Below, one piece after another: positions 9,178 to 18,166 of a DNA stretch of 57,306 nucleotides. This DNA is from Pseudohalioglobus lutimaris (GTDB lineage Bacteria > Pseudomonadota > Gammaproteobacteria > Pseudomonadales > Halieaceae): assembly GCF_002866825.1 (NCBI RefSeq), contig NZ_PKUS01000016.1, forward strand, positions 1 through 57,306, given 5' to 3'. Made by a program: the position numbers and the translations under genes. The notes below the pieces were generated by a model that did no database searches, was not told the origin of the DNA, and saw nothing but the letters and a program-made list of their open reading frames with translations. Numbering within the stretch: position 1 is the first letter of the stretch; every line of letters begins with the position of its first letter.

Positions 9178-9379
9178 TGGGAGCGGAAAAGAAAACCAGT
9201 ATTTGTATTGCAGTCTTTTGACGCCATATAGATCAGGGTTTTACGTTAAATTTTTTATTTCTATTGCTATTTCTTACTGAAAATAGTCATTATAGCGTCG
9301 CTGAAGTTTTTGTTAGTGATAGTTATTAGTAGGGTTTTGGTGAGGCTGCGAACAAAAACGCACCGCACCACACAAAATC

Positions 9380-10021
9380 GTGAGTAAAGAGGTGTATTCC
9401 GGATCTGTAGCAATGGCACCTGAACCTACCGTATACGCAGTGGACGACGATATCGTTGCCCGCATCCTACTTGAGGAGACGTTCAGAGCAGCGAACCTCA
9501 GCGTAGAGACTTATGCGTCCGCAGAAGAGTTCCTGGCGCAATATGATGAGAACCAGGGCGGCTGCCTGCTGCTCGATATCATTATGCCTGGTATGGATGG
9601 GTTGGAACTGCAGCGCGTGTTGTCCGCCCGCGGTGATACGACTCCGGTCGTCTTCCTGTCTGGTGCCGACGACGTGACCACAGCGGTAAACGCGTTGAAA
9701 GCCGGTGCCATGGACTTTATCGAAAAGCCTATCGACCCTTCCCGGGTTATCGACTCGGTACGCGCAGCGATCAGCTATGATTTCAAGGCGCGCTACGAAA
9801 GAATGAAGGTCTCGCAGATCAAGCAGCGCTACGACTCTCTCACAGTCCGCGAACAGGAAGTGATGAGATGGGTCGTCTCCGGCAAAAATAATAAAGTGAT
9901 AGCGAATATACTGAATATCAGTTCGCGTACGGTCGAGGTTCACCGGCGCAATGTCATCAAGAAGATGGAGGCGGAGTCCCTCGCTGAACTTGTGCAGATG
10001 GCGATGCAGATAGAAGAGTAG
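9380..10021 (+). CDS. FixJ/LuxR-type response regulator, orphan
   Basis: 213 residues from the GTG at 9380. An ATG at 9413 is an alternative start, and neither has a strong Shine-Dalgarno sequence. About residues 15-130 form a receiver domain with acidic residues VDDD (21-24), a phosphoacceptor in LLLDIIMPGMDG (D66) and K in EKPID. About residues 150-207 are a LuxR-type helix-turn-helix (LTVREQEVMRWVVSGKNNKV, then SSRTVEVHRRNVIKKMEAES). This architecture is the FixJ/TtrR/StyR class of phosphorylation-activated transcription factors. No partner kinase lies nearby, so its input is unknown. Its place directly before fleQ suggests a link to flagellar or biofilm control. The 202-base upstream gap is AT-rich and probably contains its promoter. 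Confidence 0.85.
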   Translation: MSKEVYSGSVAMAPEPTVYAVDDDIVARILLEETFRAANLSVETYASAEEFLAQYDENQGGCLLLDIIMPGMDGLELQRVLSARGDTTPVVFLSGADDVTTAVNALKAGAMDFIEKPIDPSRVIDSVRAAISYDFKARYERMKVSQIKQRYDSLTVREQEVMRWVVSGKNNKVIANILNISSRTVEVHRRNVIKKMEAESLAELVQMAMQIEE

Positions 10022-10428
10022 GTTTGGTTACGCAATTCTACTTAAATAAATCTGCGTATTTCCCCGAATTTTCCTTGCCCCTTTTTTTCTATACCGTGGT
10101 AGTCAGTGATACAGACACATGCAGCTGTGGTTTCAGCGGCGCTAAAATGTGCACTTCGCTTTAGGTAGGGGTATCGCGAGTCTGCTTGCTTGTGACTCGC
10201 AAAAAGGAAAACAAAAATAGTGCAAGGGACTGAGCAAGTCGGTATTCCGTTAACCGACAAGCGAATACAAGGACTGTTTCACCGCGCGCGACACAATTCG
10301 AGCGCGCCGCTAATCCTCTGTAAATCACAGGCTCAATTCCTTCGACTTTCTGCAACCAGCACGGTGCTACCTAATGTGCTGGTGAATAATCTTGCCAAAC
10401 CACAGGTATCGCCAGGGGAGTGGATTTG
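10022..10428 (+). promoter_or_regulatory. Long fleQ leader with two hairpins and a small open frame
   Basis: This 407-base gap is AT-rich at its start and holds a 7-bp perfect hairpin at 10176-10200 (GCGAGTC / GACTCGC) and an 8-bp perfect hairpin at 10355-10383 (ACCAGCAC / GTGCTGGT) about 45 bases before the fleQ ATG. A small open frame, 10220-10429 (69 codons, GTG start), ends with a TGA that overlaps the fleQ ATG as TGATG. Its codon use is less GC-biased than neighbouring genes, so coding is uncertain. No sigma-54 site is visible. Confidence 0.4.
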
Positions 10429-11865
10429 ATGCAGGGAAAACCGTATGCGCTGATCGTTGACCCGGATGCCGAGGCTGCCAACCGGGTCGCCATGCTGGTC
10501 AAGTTTCTCGGCTACGATGTGGAAGTTGCTTCCAGTGTTGCCGGGCTTGATGCGCTGTTGGGTGGAGCTGTATCCCCGTTCATAGCGCTGGTTGCGGCGG
10601 ATGATGAGTTTGAGCTGTTGGCAACCTGTATCAGGATGGCGGCAAAGCAGGGCAGCAAGCACCCTACCTGCCTGTTTGCCGAAGGTGAATTTACCGGTGC
10701 TGTGCCCCCGCGCCTGCATACGCTGTTTGGCGGCGTGATCAGCATGGAAGAGGGCTATGGCCGTTTGCGTGATGCGCTGGAAAAAGCGTGGAGAACGTGC
10801 GTCAAACCAGCCGTTGCCACTGAACACAATATCCGCAACCTGGGGCGTCACCTGGTGGGTGTCAGTGATGGCATCGAAACTGTGCGCTCGCTTATTGCAC
10901 AGGTCGCCTGCGCTGAGGCCTCTGTGTTGATTACCGGTGAATCGGGAACTGGCAAAGAGGTGGTTGCACACAGTATTCATCGTCTTTCCCAGCGCTACGA
11001 CGGCCCCTTTGTGCCGGTGAACTGTGGCGCAATCCCTGCTGAGTTGCTCGAGTCGGAACTGTTCGGCCACGAGAAAGGCGCATTCACCGGGGCGATCTCG
11101 ACGCGCCGGGGTCGTTTTGAAGTAGCCGAAGGTGGCACTCTGTTCCTGGATGAGATCGGCGACATGCCGATGGATATGCAGGTCAAGTTGCTGCGTGTGT
11201 TGCAGGAGCGTTCGTTTGAGCGTGTCGGCAGTCACAAGACGATACAGGCAAACGTGCGCATTGTGGCGGCCACTCACCAGAACCTTGAGCAACTGGTAGC
11301 CGAGGGCAAGTTTCGTATGGACCTGCTCTACCGGTTGAACGTGTTCCCGGTGGAAATTCCTCCCCTGCGTCATCGGGTTGGCGATATCCCCATGCTGATA
11401 GACATGTACGCGCACAAGCTCGAACGAGAACAGGGTCGCGCGCTAAAGCTCAGCGACTGCGCAATGGCGAGCTTGTCCCGTTACTTCTGGCCCGGCAACG
11501 TCCGTGAACTGTTCAACCTGCTGGAGAGGCTGTCTATCCTGCACCCGGGTAAAACGGTCAAGTGGAATGATCTTCCGGACAAGTTCCGCCCCAACCAGGA
11601 ATTGTTTCCGGAGCAGATGGAAAGTGAAGTGCGTGCCCAGGTGCGAGATCTGTTGTCGCCGGAGCAGTTGGTGCTGCCCAGCGAGGGAATCGACTTGCGC
11701 CCGCATCTTGCGGCTATTGAGCGTAACCTGATGACCCAGGCGCTGTCCCAGTCCGAGTGGGTGGTGGCCAGGGCGGCGAAATTGCTTAACTTGCAGCGCA
11801 CCACGCTTGTCGAAAAGATGCGCAAATTCAAGATACAGCGTCCGGAAGGCGTGACGGAAATTTGA
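10429..11865 (+). CDS. fleQ: Flagellar master regulator FleQ (sigma-54 enhancer-binding protein)
   Basis: 478 residues from the ATG at 10429, chosen because AGGGGAG ends eight bases before it; a GTG at 10420 is less likely. The domains are a degenerate N-terminal receiver (about 1-115), an AAA+ domain (about 140-380) with Walker [15 protein letters not shown] and Walker [10 protein letters not shown], and a C-terminal Fis-type helix-turn-helix ([20 protein letters not shown]). FleQ activates sigma-54 flagellar promoters and, in Pseudomonas, controls exopolysaccharide genes through c-di-GMP. The three known c-di-GMP contact motifs are altered: LFRS reads LGRH (138-141), KExxxRN reads KEVVAHS (176-182) and ExxxR reads EREQG (332-336). 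Nucleotide binding may therefore be weak or lost. The assignment as FleQ rests on sequence and on its place before fleSR. Confidence 0.95.
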   Translation: MQGKPYALIVDPDAEAANRVAMLVKFLGYDVEVASSVAGLDALLGGAVSPFIALVAADDEFELLATCIRMAAKQGSKHPTCLFAEGEFTGAVPPRLHTLFGGVISMEEGYGRLRDALEKAWRTCVKPAVATEHNIRNLGRHLVGVSDGIETVRSLIAQVACAEASVLITGESGTGKEVVAHSIHRLSQRYDGPFVPVNCGAIPAELLESELFGHEKGAFTGAISTRRGRFEVAEGGTLFLDEIGDMPMDMQVKLLRVLQERSFERVGSHKTIQANVRIVAATHQNLEQLVAEGKFRMDLLYRLNVFPVEIPPLRHRVGDIPMLIDMYAHKLEREQGRALKLSDCAMASLSRYFWPGNVRELFNLLERLSILHPGKTVKWNDLPDKFRPNQELFPEQMESEVRAQVRDLLSPEQLVLPSEGIDLRPHLAAIERNLMTQALSQSEWVVARAAKLLNLQRTTLVEKMRKFKIQRPEGVTEI

Positions 11866-11917
11866 CTGATTTAATCCGTGCTTTTCTAACTAGCTGATAT
11901 ATATAGAAAAAATAAAC

Positions 11918-11933
11918 GGGCACGCTAATTGCA
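11918..11933 (+). promoter_or_regulatory. Sigma-54 promoter of fleSR
   Basis: GGGCACGCTAATTGCA has GG at 11919-11920 and GC at 11931-11932, ten bases apart, and matches TGGCACG-N4-TTGCA except for the first T. It lies about 50 bases before the fleS ATG. FleQ is the expected activator. A direct repeat ACGTAGGGGT occurs downstream in the leader at 11942-11951 and 11970-11979. Confidence 0.85.
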
Positions 11934-11984
11934 TAGTTCTGACGTAGGGGTCGCCATTGTGGCTTCGGAACGTAGGGGTGTGTT

Positions 11985-13184
11985 ATGGGGCAGGCAGATA
12001 CGCTCTCGGTAGAAGAGTTGGAGAAAGCTTTCGCGGTGTTTAACCGCGTTTCGTCCGAGCTTGATTCCACCTACCGCGAGTTGGAGTCCAGGGTTTCCAG
12101 TCTAACCGATGAGCTGGCTCGCACGCGTTCGGCCCGTGTCAAGGATCTCGCCGAGAAGGAACGTCTTGCCAATCGCCTTTCAGCCCTGGTGGCAGCGCTC
12201 CCTGGCGGGGTGTTGATTCTCGACCGCAACCTCTGTGTCGCTGACGCCAACCCTGAGGCATTTGAACTGCTGGGCGCACCCCTGATAGGTGAGTCCTGGG
12301 AAGGGGTTATATCGCGGGTCACCGACGGCAATGCCGCGCTCTCCAGTGAAATACTTTCCAGCGACGGTCGCTTCTTCTCCATTGTGAGTCGCAAGCTGGA
12401 TGATCGTGGCGACAAGGTGGTGCTGATTACTGATGTCACCGAACTACATAACCTGCAGGAACAGCTCGGCCGCAAGAAGCGGTTGACGGCCCTGGGAGAA
12501 ATGGCCACGCGCCTCGCCCACCAGATCCGCACGCCGCTGAGTTCCACCGCGCTGTATCTGTCGCAGTTGGGGCGTGCCGACATCGCTGCCGATGAGCGCC
12601 GGGCCATTGCCGATAAAGTCGTCGACCGATTGAGCCATATGGAAGCGCTGGTCGAGAGCATGCTCAGCTTCGTGCGTGGGAGCACCCCCACGAGTGAGCG
12701 CATTCTGCTCAACAGCGTGCTCACGGAATTCGAGTCGACCGTCCTTCCCCAGCTTGCCGTTCAGGGCTCCAGCGTTCGTGTTCAGCCTGTCGATGACTCG
12801 CTGGTCCTGTGCGGCGCGCGCGACGAACTCGTCGGCTCCCTGTGCAACCTGGCAATGAATGCCCAGGAAGCCGCGGGCGGCGCGGTGAATATCACCGTGT
12901 GGGTGGGTGCGCTGGACCATAACCGCATGCAGCTCAAGTTCCGCGACGATGGTCCGGGTATTGACCCGGACATCATGGACCGGGTGTTCGACCCGTTCTT
13001 TACCACTCGCAGCAAAGGTACCGGCCTGGGCCTGGCCGTTGTCGCCAGGACTATCGCCAATCACGACGGTGAGATTACGGTCAGCAACCACCCCCAGGGT
13101 GGCGCGGAGTTTTCCATCACGCTGCCCATTGCCGGGGCGGAAGAGCAAATCAAGGGAATTGAGCAGGAGGCGTTGCGCGCATGA
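11985..13184 (+). CDS. fleS: Flagellar sensor histidine kinase FleS
   Basis: 399 residues with no transmembrane segment, so cytoplasmic. An N-terminal coiled coil (about 8-65) is followed by a PAS domain (about 65-150), a HisKA domain with phosphoacceptor H179 in AHQIRTPLSS, and an HATPase domain (N box NLAMNAQEA, G1 DDGPGID, G2 GTGLGLAVV). FleS phosphorylates FleR to switch on the class III genes for hook-basal body completion. It has its own sigma-54 promoter and overlaps fleR by four bases (ATGA), as expected for a two-component pair. The PAS ligand cannot be deduced. Confidence 0.95.
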   Translation: MGQADTLSVEELEKAFAVFNRVSSELDSTYRELESRVSSLTDELARTRSARVKDLAEKERLANRLSALVAALPGGVLILDRNLCVADANPEAFELLGAPLIGESWEGVISRVTDGNAALSSEILSSDGRFFSIVSRKLDDRGDKVVLITDVTELHNLQEQLGRKKRLTALGEMATRLAHQIRTPLSSTALYLSQLGRADIAADERRAIADKVVDRLSHMEALVESMLSFVRGSTPTSERILLNSVLTEFESTVLPQLAVQGSSVRVQPVDDSLVLCGARDELVGSLCNLAMNAQEAAGGAVNITVWVGALDHNRMQLKFRDDGPGIDPDIMDRVFDPFFTTRSKGTGLGLAVVARTIANHDGEITVSNHPQGGAEFSITLPIAGAEEQIKGIEQEALRA

Positions 13185-14542
13185 GTGAAAAAACCACGGT
13201 ACTGATTGTCGAGGATGATGAAATTCTGCGCGAGGCAATGTGTGACACGGTGAAGTATGGCGGTTACACGGCAGTGTCTGCAGTGAATGGTGCGGAAGCC
13301 TTAACGGTGCTCGATGAGCGTCGCGTGGACCTGGTTATCAGCGACGTGGAAATGGATGTTATGGACGGCCATACCCTGTTGCGTAAGGTGAGAGAGCGTC
13401 GTCCCGAGCTGCCGTTTGTGCTGGTTACGGCGCATGGCAGCGTGGAGAGGGCGGTAAGCGCCATGCGCGAGGGCGCCACAGATTACCTGATCAAACCCTT
13501 CGAGGCGGAAGTGCTGCTGGAGGTGGTCAGTCGTTTTGAGCGGGTGGAGCAGGACACTGCTGTGGGCATGGTTGCCGAAGACCCGGCAATGACGGGTATC
13601 TGCGAGCTGGTCTCCCGGGTCGCGCGCTCCAACGCCACGGTGCTGATCAGCGGCGAATCAGGTACCGGCAAGGAGGTCATGGCCCGCTACGTGCACAACC
13701 GCTCGGACTGTGCAGAAGGGCCTTTTATCGCCATCAACTGCGCGGCAATTCCTGAGCCTATGCTGGAATCGATGTTGTTCGGTTATGAAAAAGGCGCCTA
13801 TACCGGTGCCTATCAGTCCAGGGCGGGAAAGTTTGAACAGGCTAACGGCGGTACCCTGCTGTTGGATGAGATTTCCGAGATGGAGTTGGGTCTGCAGGCA
13901 AAGTTACTGCGTGTGCTTCAGGAGAGAGAGGTGGAACGGCTGGGCGGGAATACACTGATTCCGCTTGATGTACGGGTGATTGCCACCACTAACCGCAATC
14001 TGAAACAGGAAGTCGCGGCCGGCAAGTTCCGCGAAGACCTTTACTACCGTCTCAACGTCTTTCCGGTGAGCCTGCCGCCCCTGCGCAATCGTCCCGGTGA
14101 CATTCTTCCGCTGGCCAGGGTCATGCTCGCCAGGTATGCCCAGGACAGGCCGCTGTCATTGGATGCTGCTGCTGAACAGCGGCTGTTGCAGCACGGTTGG
14201 CAGGGCAATGTGCGTGAGCTGGACAACTGTATCCAGAGAGCCGCCATACTCTGCGTCGGCAATGAAGTGCGGCTGGCGGATATTTATTTTGAAGACGATT
14301 TCAGCGCAGAGGCCGGGCAACCGGCTGCCGACGCGGCTGACTCAGCCGACTGCGGTGAGGCCGCGCCGCTACTCAATGGCGGGCTCAAGGACAAGGAGAA
14401 GCAAATGATCGTCACCGCGCTGGAAACCGTGGACGGCAGCCGCAAGGACGCCGCCCGGTTGCTTGGCATCAGTCCGCGGACCCTGCGTTACAAGCTGGCA
14501 CGACTCAAGGAGCAGGGTGTGGCGATACCCGCGGTCAGTTAA
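13181..14542 (+). CDS. fleR: Flagellar sigma-54 response regulator FleR
   Basis: 453 residues. The receiver (about 1-120) has a phosphoacceptor at D55 in ISDVEMDVMDG and K in IKPFEAE. The AAA+ domain (about 140-370) has Walker A GESGTGKE, a sigma-54 loop GAYTGA in place of GAFTGA (a variant found in active regulators) and Walker B TLLLDEISE. The C-terminus is a Fis-type helix-turn-helix (SRKDAARLLGISPRTLRYKL). FleR is the partner of FleS and activates sigma-54 promoters of basal-body and hook genes. fliE follows after 28 bases without a promoter, so fleSR and fliEFGHIJ are probably one operon, as in Pseudomonas. Confidence 0.95.
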   Translation: MSEKTTVLIVEDDEILREAMCDTVKYGGYTAVSAVNGAEALTVLDERRVDLVISDVEMDVMDGHTLLRKVRERRPELPFVLVTAHGSVERAVSAMREGATDYLIKPFEAEVLLEVVSRFERVEQDTAVGMVAEDPAMTGICELVSRVARSNATVLISGESGTGKEVMARYVHNRSDCAEGPFIAINCAAIPEPMLESMLFGYEKGAYTGAYQSRAGKFEQANGGTLLLDEISEMELGLQAKLLRVLQEREVERLGGNTLIPLDVRVIATTNRNLKQEVAAGKFREDLYYRLNVFPVSLPPLRNRPGDILPLARVMLARYAQDRPLSLDAAAEQRLLQHGWQGNVRELDNCIQRAAILCVGNEVRLADIYFEDDFSAEAGQPAADAADSADCGEAAPLLNGGLKDKEKQMIVTALETVDGSRKDAARLLGISPRTLRYKLARLKEQGVAIPAVS

Positions 14543-14570
14543 GGCGCGGCATCGAGATCAAGGAGAGAAC

Positions 14571-14891
14571 ATGAGTAACGTAGAGATCAATCAGGTACTG
14601 GCCCAGATGCGCGCGATGTCGGCTGTGGCTGCCAGTGAAACTTCCGGGCCGGCAGACGACGCAGCAGGGCCGGACTTCGGCGAGGTGATGAAGCAGTCAA
14701 TACAGCAGGTGAATGAAGCCCAGGCTGAGGGCAGGCGACTGGCCACGGCGTTTGAGTCAGGTGACCCTTCGGTAGAACTGCCCGAGGTAATGGTCGCGTT
14801 GCAAAAAGCCAGTATTTCCTTCCAGGCGATGAGCCAGGTGCGCAACAAGTTGTTAAGTGCGTACCAGGAAGTAATGAACATGCAGGTCTGA
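14571..14891 (+). CDS. fliE: Flagellar hook-basal body protein FliE
   Basis: 106 residues from the ATG at 14571, which has AAGGAGAG directly upstream; the frame is open further up but overlaps fleR. The C-terminal half is characteristic: LPEVMVALQKASISFQAMSQ, then VRNKLLSAYQEVMNMQV. FliE links the MS ring to the rod and is the first axial protein exported. It precedes fliF as in all related clusters. Confidence 0.95.
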   Translation: MSNVEINQVLAQMRAMSAVAASETSGPADDAAGPDFGEVMKQSIQQVNEAQAEGRRLATAFESGDPSVELPEVMVALQKASISFQAMSQVRNKLLSAYQEVMNMQV

Positions 14892-14932
14892 AGCAGATCT
14901 GTCTCTTGGTATAGGTTGGTAATCGGGAAAAC

Positions 14933-16576
14933 ATGGCTTTTGAATCGCAACAGTTGATCGACCGCTTCAACCGCGTCAGCACGTTGCCTGCCGTGCGCCA
15001 GACACAGCTGCTGCTGGGGTTGGCCGCCAGTATTGCCCTGGGCATCGGGCTGGTGCAGTGGGCGATGGCGCCGGATTACACGCCCTTGTTCGGCGATCTT
15101 CCCGCCGAGTCATCGGCAGAGATTATTCGCCAACTGGATGAGCAGGGTGTGCCCTATCAGGTTGAGGGCAGGGGAGGGCTGGTGACGGTTCCCCACGACC
15201 GTGTGCGTGAGCTGCGGATCAAGTTGGCCAGCGAGGGCCTGCCCAAACAGAGCGCGCTGGGCTATGACTCGCTGAATCACGAGCAGAGCCTGGGTCTGAG
15301 CAGTTTCATGGAGAAAGCACGCTTCGACCGGGCGCTGGAGCAGGAGCTGTCACGTTCTATCGCCTCGCTGGAAAACGTCAACGGTGCCCGGGTTCACCTG
15401 GCTTTGCCCAAACAGTCCGCTTTTGTGCGCAGGAAAGACAAGCCTGCGGCGTCCGTGCTGGTTAACCTGGCCGCCGGTCGCCAGCTCACCGACCGGCAGC
15501 TTGCAGGGATTGTGCACCTGGTCGCATTCAGCGTGCCGGGTCTGGAAGCGGAGCAGGTATCAGTGGTCGGCAATGATGGCCGCCTGCTGTCGTCCCAGGC
15601 CAAGGACAGTGGTTTTGGCCTGACCACGGAGAACTTCCGCTATACCGAGCTGCTGGAAGAGCGCTACGCAGACCGCATTATCGAAATCCTGACCCCGATT
15701 CTCGGAGTGGGTGCGGTACAAACGCAGGTTGCGGCGGAGCTGGACTTTACGGTTGTCGAAACCACCAGTGAAAAATACGAGCCTGAAACCAGCGTGCGCA
15801 GCGAGCAGCTGAGCGAGGAAATAACCTCCGACCCCGGCGCGCTAGGGGTGCCTGGTACCTTGTCCAACCAGCCCCCCGTGGAGGTTCCCCCCGCTGAGAA
15901 CGCCGAAGGTGAGCAGGTCGCCGCAGCGCCCTCGCGTTCCAACAAGCAGGAAATTCGTAACTACGAAGTGGACCGCACCATCAGTCATATTCGCGAAACG
16001 CCTGGTGGCGTCAAGCGGCTTACTGTGGCGGTAGTGGTCGACTACACTCGCACGGTGAATGAACAGGGTGATGTAGAGCGCACGCCGCTGTCGCCGGAGC
16101 GGCTGGCTGAGATTACCACCCTGGTCAAAGAAGCCATTGGCTTCGACGAAGACCGGGGGGACCGGGTCAACGTGGTCAATGCATCGTTTGTGCCGCCACC
16201 TGAATTCGAGCCCCTGCCCGCAGCATCGATACTGGAAGCCGAGTGGCTTTGGCGCAGCGGCAAATTACTGCTGGCTGCGGTGGCTGTGTTCGCCACGCTG
16301 TTTGTGGTCGTGCGACCGCTGATGCAGGCGTCTACGCCCGGCGCAGCCCCCGCTGTCGCGCTGCCCGCTGGTGCGGCTGCAGGCGATGGCGGCCCACTGC
16401 CGGCCTCTGCCGAGGCGATGATGATGGGGGATGATCGGGTCACGCTCGGCCTCCAGGGCTTGCCCGCGGGTGAGCCGGCATACAAACAACAATTGGATAT
16501 GGCGCGCAATATGGTGCAGGGCGAGCCGGAGCGCGCCGCCCATGTATTGAAGGGCTGGGTAGCTGCTGATGACTGA
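14933..16576 (+). CDS. fliF: Flagellar MS-ring protein FliF
   Basis: 547 residues. Two membrane segments (about residues 24-45, LLLGLAASIALGIGL, and about 442-462, KLLLAAVAVFATLFVVV) frame a large periplasmic region with the ring-building motifs (YTPLFGDLPAESSAEIIRQL, then KARFDRALEQELSRSI). The C-terminal cytoplasmic tail (MARNMVQGEPERAAHVLKGW) is the FliG-binding helix. FliF assembles into the MS ring, the base of the motor and export gate. The last codons overlap fliG by eight bases, suggesting translational coupling. Confidence 0.97.
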   Translation: MAFESQQLIDRFNRVSTLPAVRQTQLLLGLAASIALGIGLVQWAMAPDYTPLFGDLPAESSAEIIRQLDEQGVPYQVEGRGGLVTVPHDRVRELRIKLASEGLPKQSALGYDSLNHEQSLGLSSFMEKARFDRALEQELSRSIASLENVNGARVHLALPKQSAFVRRKDKPAASVLVNLAAGRQLTDRQLAGIVHLVAFSVPGLEAEQVSVVGNDGRLLSSQAKDSGFGLTTENFRYTELLEERYADRIIEILTPILGVGAVQTQVAAELDFTVVETTSEKYEPETSVRSEQLSEEITSDPGALGVPGTLSNQPPVEVPPAENAEGEQVAAAPSRSNKQEIRNYEVDRTISHIRETPGGVKRLTVAVVVDYTRTVNEQGDVERTPLSPERLAEITTLVKEAIGFDEDRGDRVNVVNASFVPPPEFEPLPAASILEAEWLWRSGKLLLAAVAVFATLFVVVRPLMQASTPGAAPAVALPAGAAAGDGGPLPASAEAMMMGDDRVTLGLQGLPAGEPAYKQQLDMARNMVQGEPERAAHVLKGWVAADD

Positions 16577-17582
16577 GGCAGCCGCGCCGGCGCAGCTAAC
16601 GGGGCCGCAGCGCGCGGCAATCTTCCTGCTCGGGGTGGGTGAAGAGGGCGCGGCCGCGATCATGCGGCATATGGTTCCCAAGGAAGTGCAGCAGGTAGGC
16701 GAGGCCATGGCCAGTCTTTCAGATGTGTCCAACCAGCAGATCGCCTCGGTGTTACAGGAATTTTCCGACAAGGTCAGTGCGACCAGCCCCATCAGCATTG
16801 GCGCCAGTGACTTCACGCGCCGGGTGATGGTTGAGGCGCTGGGTGAAAATCGCGCGCGCAGCGTGCTTGGCAAGGTGATGCAGGGCGGCGCATCCAGGGG
16901 GATCGATGCGCTCAAGTGGATGGACCCCCGCTCTGTCGCCCGCATGATAAAGAATGAGCACCCGCAGATTGTCGCGCTGGTCCTTGCTTACCTGCAGGAA
17001 GACCAGGCTGCCAAGGTACTTGAGCTGTTGCCGGTAGAGGGGCGCTCGGATCTGGTGATGCGCATCGCCCGACTGGATATGGTGGACCCGGCGGCGCTGG
17101 AGGAACTGGATCGTGTGCTGGAAATACAGCTCGCCACCAACGACGACTCGCCTCCGGCCTCGGTGAACGGGCTGAGCCTGGCGGCGGGCATTCTGAATAA
17201 TCTTGAGACCGACCTGGAAAGCGAGGTGTTGGAGAAGGTCAAGTCCACGGACTTCGATCTGGGTGAAAAGATCGAGAACCTGATGTTTGTCTTTGACAAC
17301 CTGATGCAGTTGGACGATCGCGGCATGCAGCGCCTGATCCGGGAAATCTCCGGCGACAGCCTGCTGGTAGCGCTCAAAGGCGTTGATGAAGAGATGAAGG
17401 CCCGGTTCTTCAAGAATATGTCTTCACGCGCTGCAGAAATGCTGCAGGATGACATGGAAGCCAAGGGCCCGGTGAAGCTGTCGGATGTCGAAGCCGAGCA
17501 GAAGCAGATACTCACCATCGCCAAAAAGCTGGCTGACGATGGCGAAATATTCATTGGCAAAGGGGGCGGCGATTTTGTCTGA
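16569..17582 (+). CDS. fliG: Motor switch protein FliG
   Basis: 337 residues. It contains QRAAIFLLGVGEEGAAAIM near the N-terminus, the EHPQIVALVLAYL middle motif (about 135-150) and the C-terminal torque helix with charged residues (LLVALKGVDEEMKARFFKNM, about 275-294). FliG sits on the MS ring, binds FliM and contacts the stator through its C-terminal domain to generate torque. It overlaps both fliF and fliH. Confidence 0.97.
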   Translation: MTEAAAPAQLTGPQRAAIFLLGVGEEGAAAIMRHMVPKEVQQVGEAMASLSDVSNQQIASVLQEFSDKVSATSPISIGASDFTRRVMVEALGENRARSVLGKVMQGGASRGIDALKWMDPRSVARMIKNEHPQIVALVLAYLQEDQAAKVLELLPVEGRSDLVMRIARLDMVDPAALEELDRVLEIQLATNDDSPPASVNGLSLAAGILNNLETDLESEVLEKVKSTDFDLGEKIENLMFVFDNLMQLDDRGMQRLIREISGDSLLVALKGVDEEMKARFFKNMSSRAAEMLQDDMEAKGPVKLSDVEAEQKQILTIAKKLADDGEIFIGKGGGDFV

Positions 17583-18165
17583 TCGAGGCACAGTGGAGCG
17601 CTGGCAGGCCCCGTTTTTCGAGCAGCCTGCATCCAGCGAGGCGCGCATGTCTCCAGATGAAATTGAGGCTCTGGCCAGGGCAAAGGGCTTTGAGCAGGGC
17701 AGGGAGGAGGGGCTGGCATCCGGGAAGGCTGAGGTAGAGGCGATGGCCGGGGACATGGCGGTGATGCTGGAGCAACTGGTCAACCCCTTCCGCGCCATGG
17801 ATGGCGTCATAGCGCATGAACTCACCAGGATGGCGATCCTGCTGAGCGAGCAGATAATTCGCCGGGAGCTGAGCATCAGCTCGGAACTTATTACCGACGT
17901 GGTCGCCGAGGCCGTCGCCACCCTCTACAAGCTGGAGGGGGAAGTGGTGGTGTTTCTCAATCCGCGAGACGCAACACTGGTTCGCGAATTGGTGCCGGAG
18001 CCCCTGGAGGGCAAGACCTGGGTAATTGTCGAGGACGACGCTATGTCCCCCGGCGGCTGCCAGGTGAAAACGCCCACCTCGTTTGTGGATGCCTCGGTGG
18101 AGAAGCAGATGGAGCTGGTGTTTGCGAATCTGCTGGACGTCAGCGAAAGCCTGTTGGATACCTGA
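17575..18165 (+). CDS. fliH: Flagellar export apparatus protein FliH
   Basis: 196 residues from the TTG at 17575, which overlaps the end of fliG and has AGGGGG eight bases upstream; the open frame extends into fliG but that part has no FliH character. The middle has FEQGREEGLASGKAEVEAMA, the glycine-spaced helix of FliH proteins. The C-terminal part (SEQIIRRELSISSELITDVV, then DAMSPGGCQVKTPTSFVDAS) is the FliI-binding V-type ATPase E-subunit fold. FliH is the peripheral stalk that regulates the FliI ATPase and docks cargo at FliN. The start codon is the main uncertainty. Confidence 0.93.
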   Translation: MSDRGTVERWQAPFFEQPASSEARMSPDEIEALARAKGFEQGREEGLASGKAEVEAMAGDMAVMLEQLVNPFRAMDGVIAHELTRMAILLSEQIIRRELSISSELITDVVAEAVATLYKLEGEVVVFLNPRDATLVRELVPEPLEGKTWVIVEDDAMSPGGCQVKTPTSFVDASVEKQMELVFANLLDVSESLLDT

Positions 18166-18166
18166 C

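Noticed and set aside
10333-11415. 360-codon open frame on the minus strand opposite fleQ
   Set aside because: It is antisense to the conserved AAA+ region, has His/Gln/Arg-rich composition without domain and no ribosome site; a shadow of a GC-biased gene.
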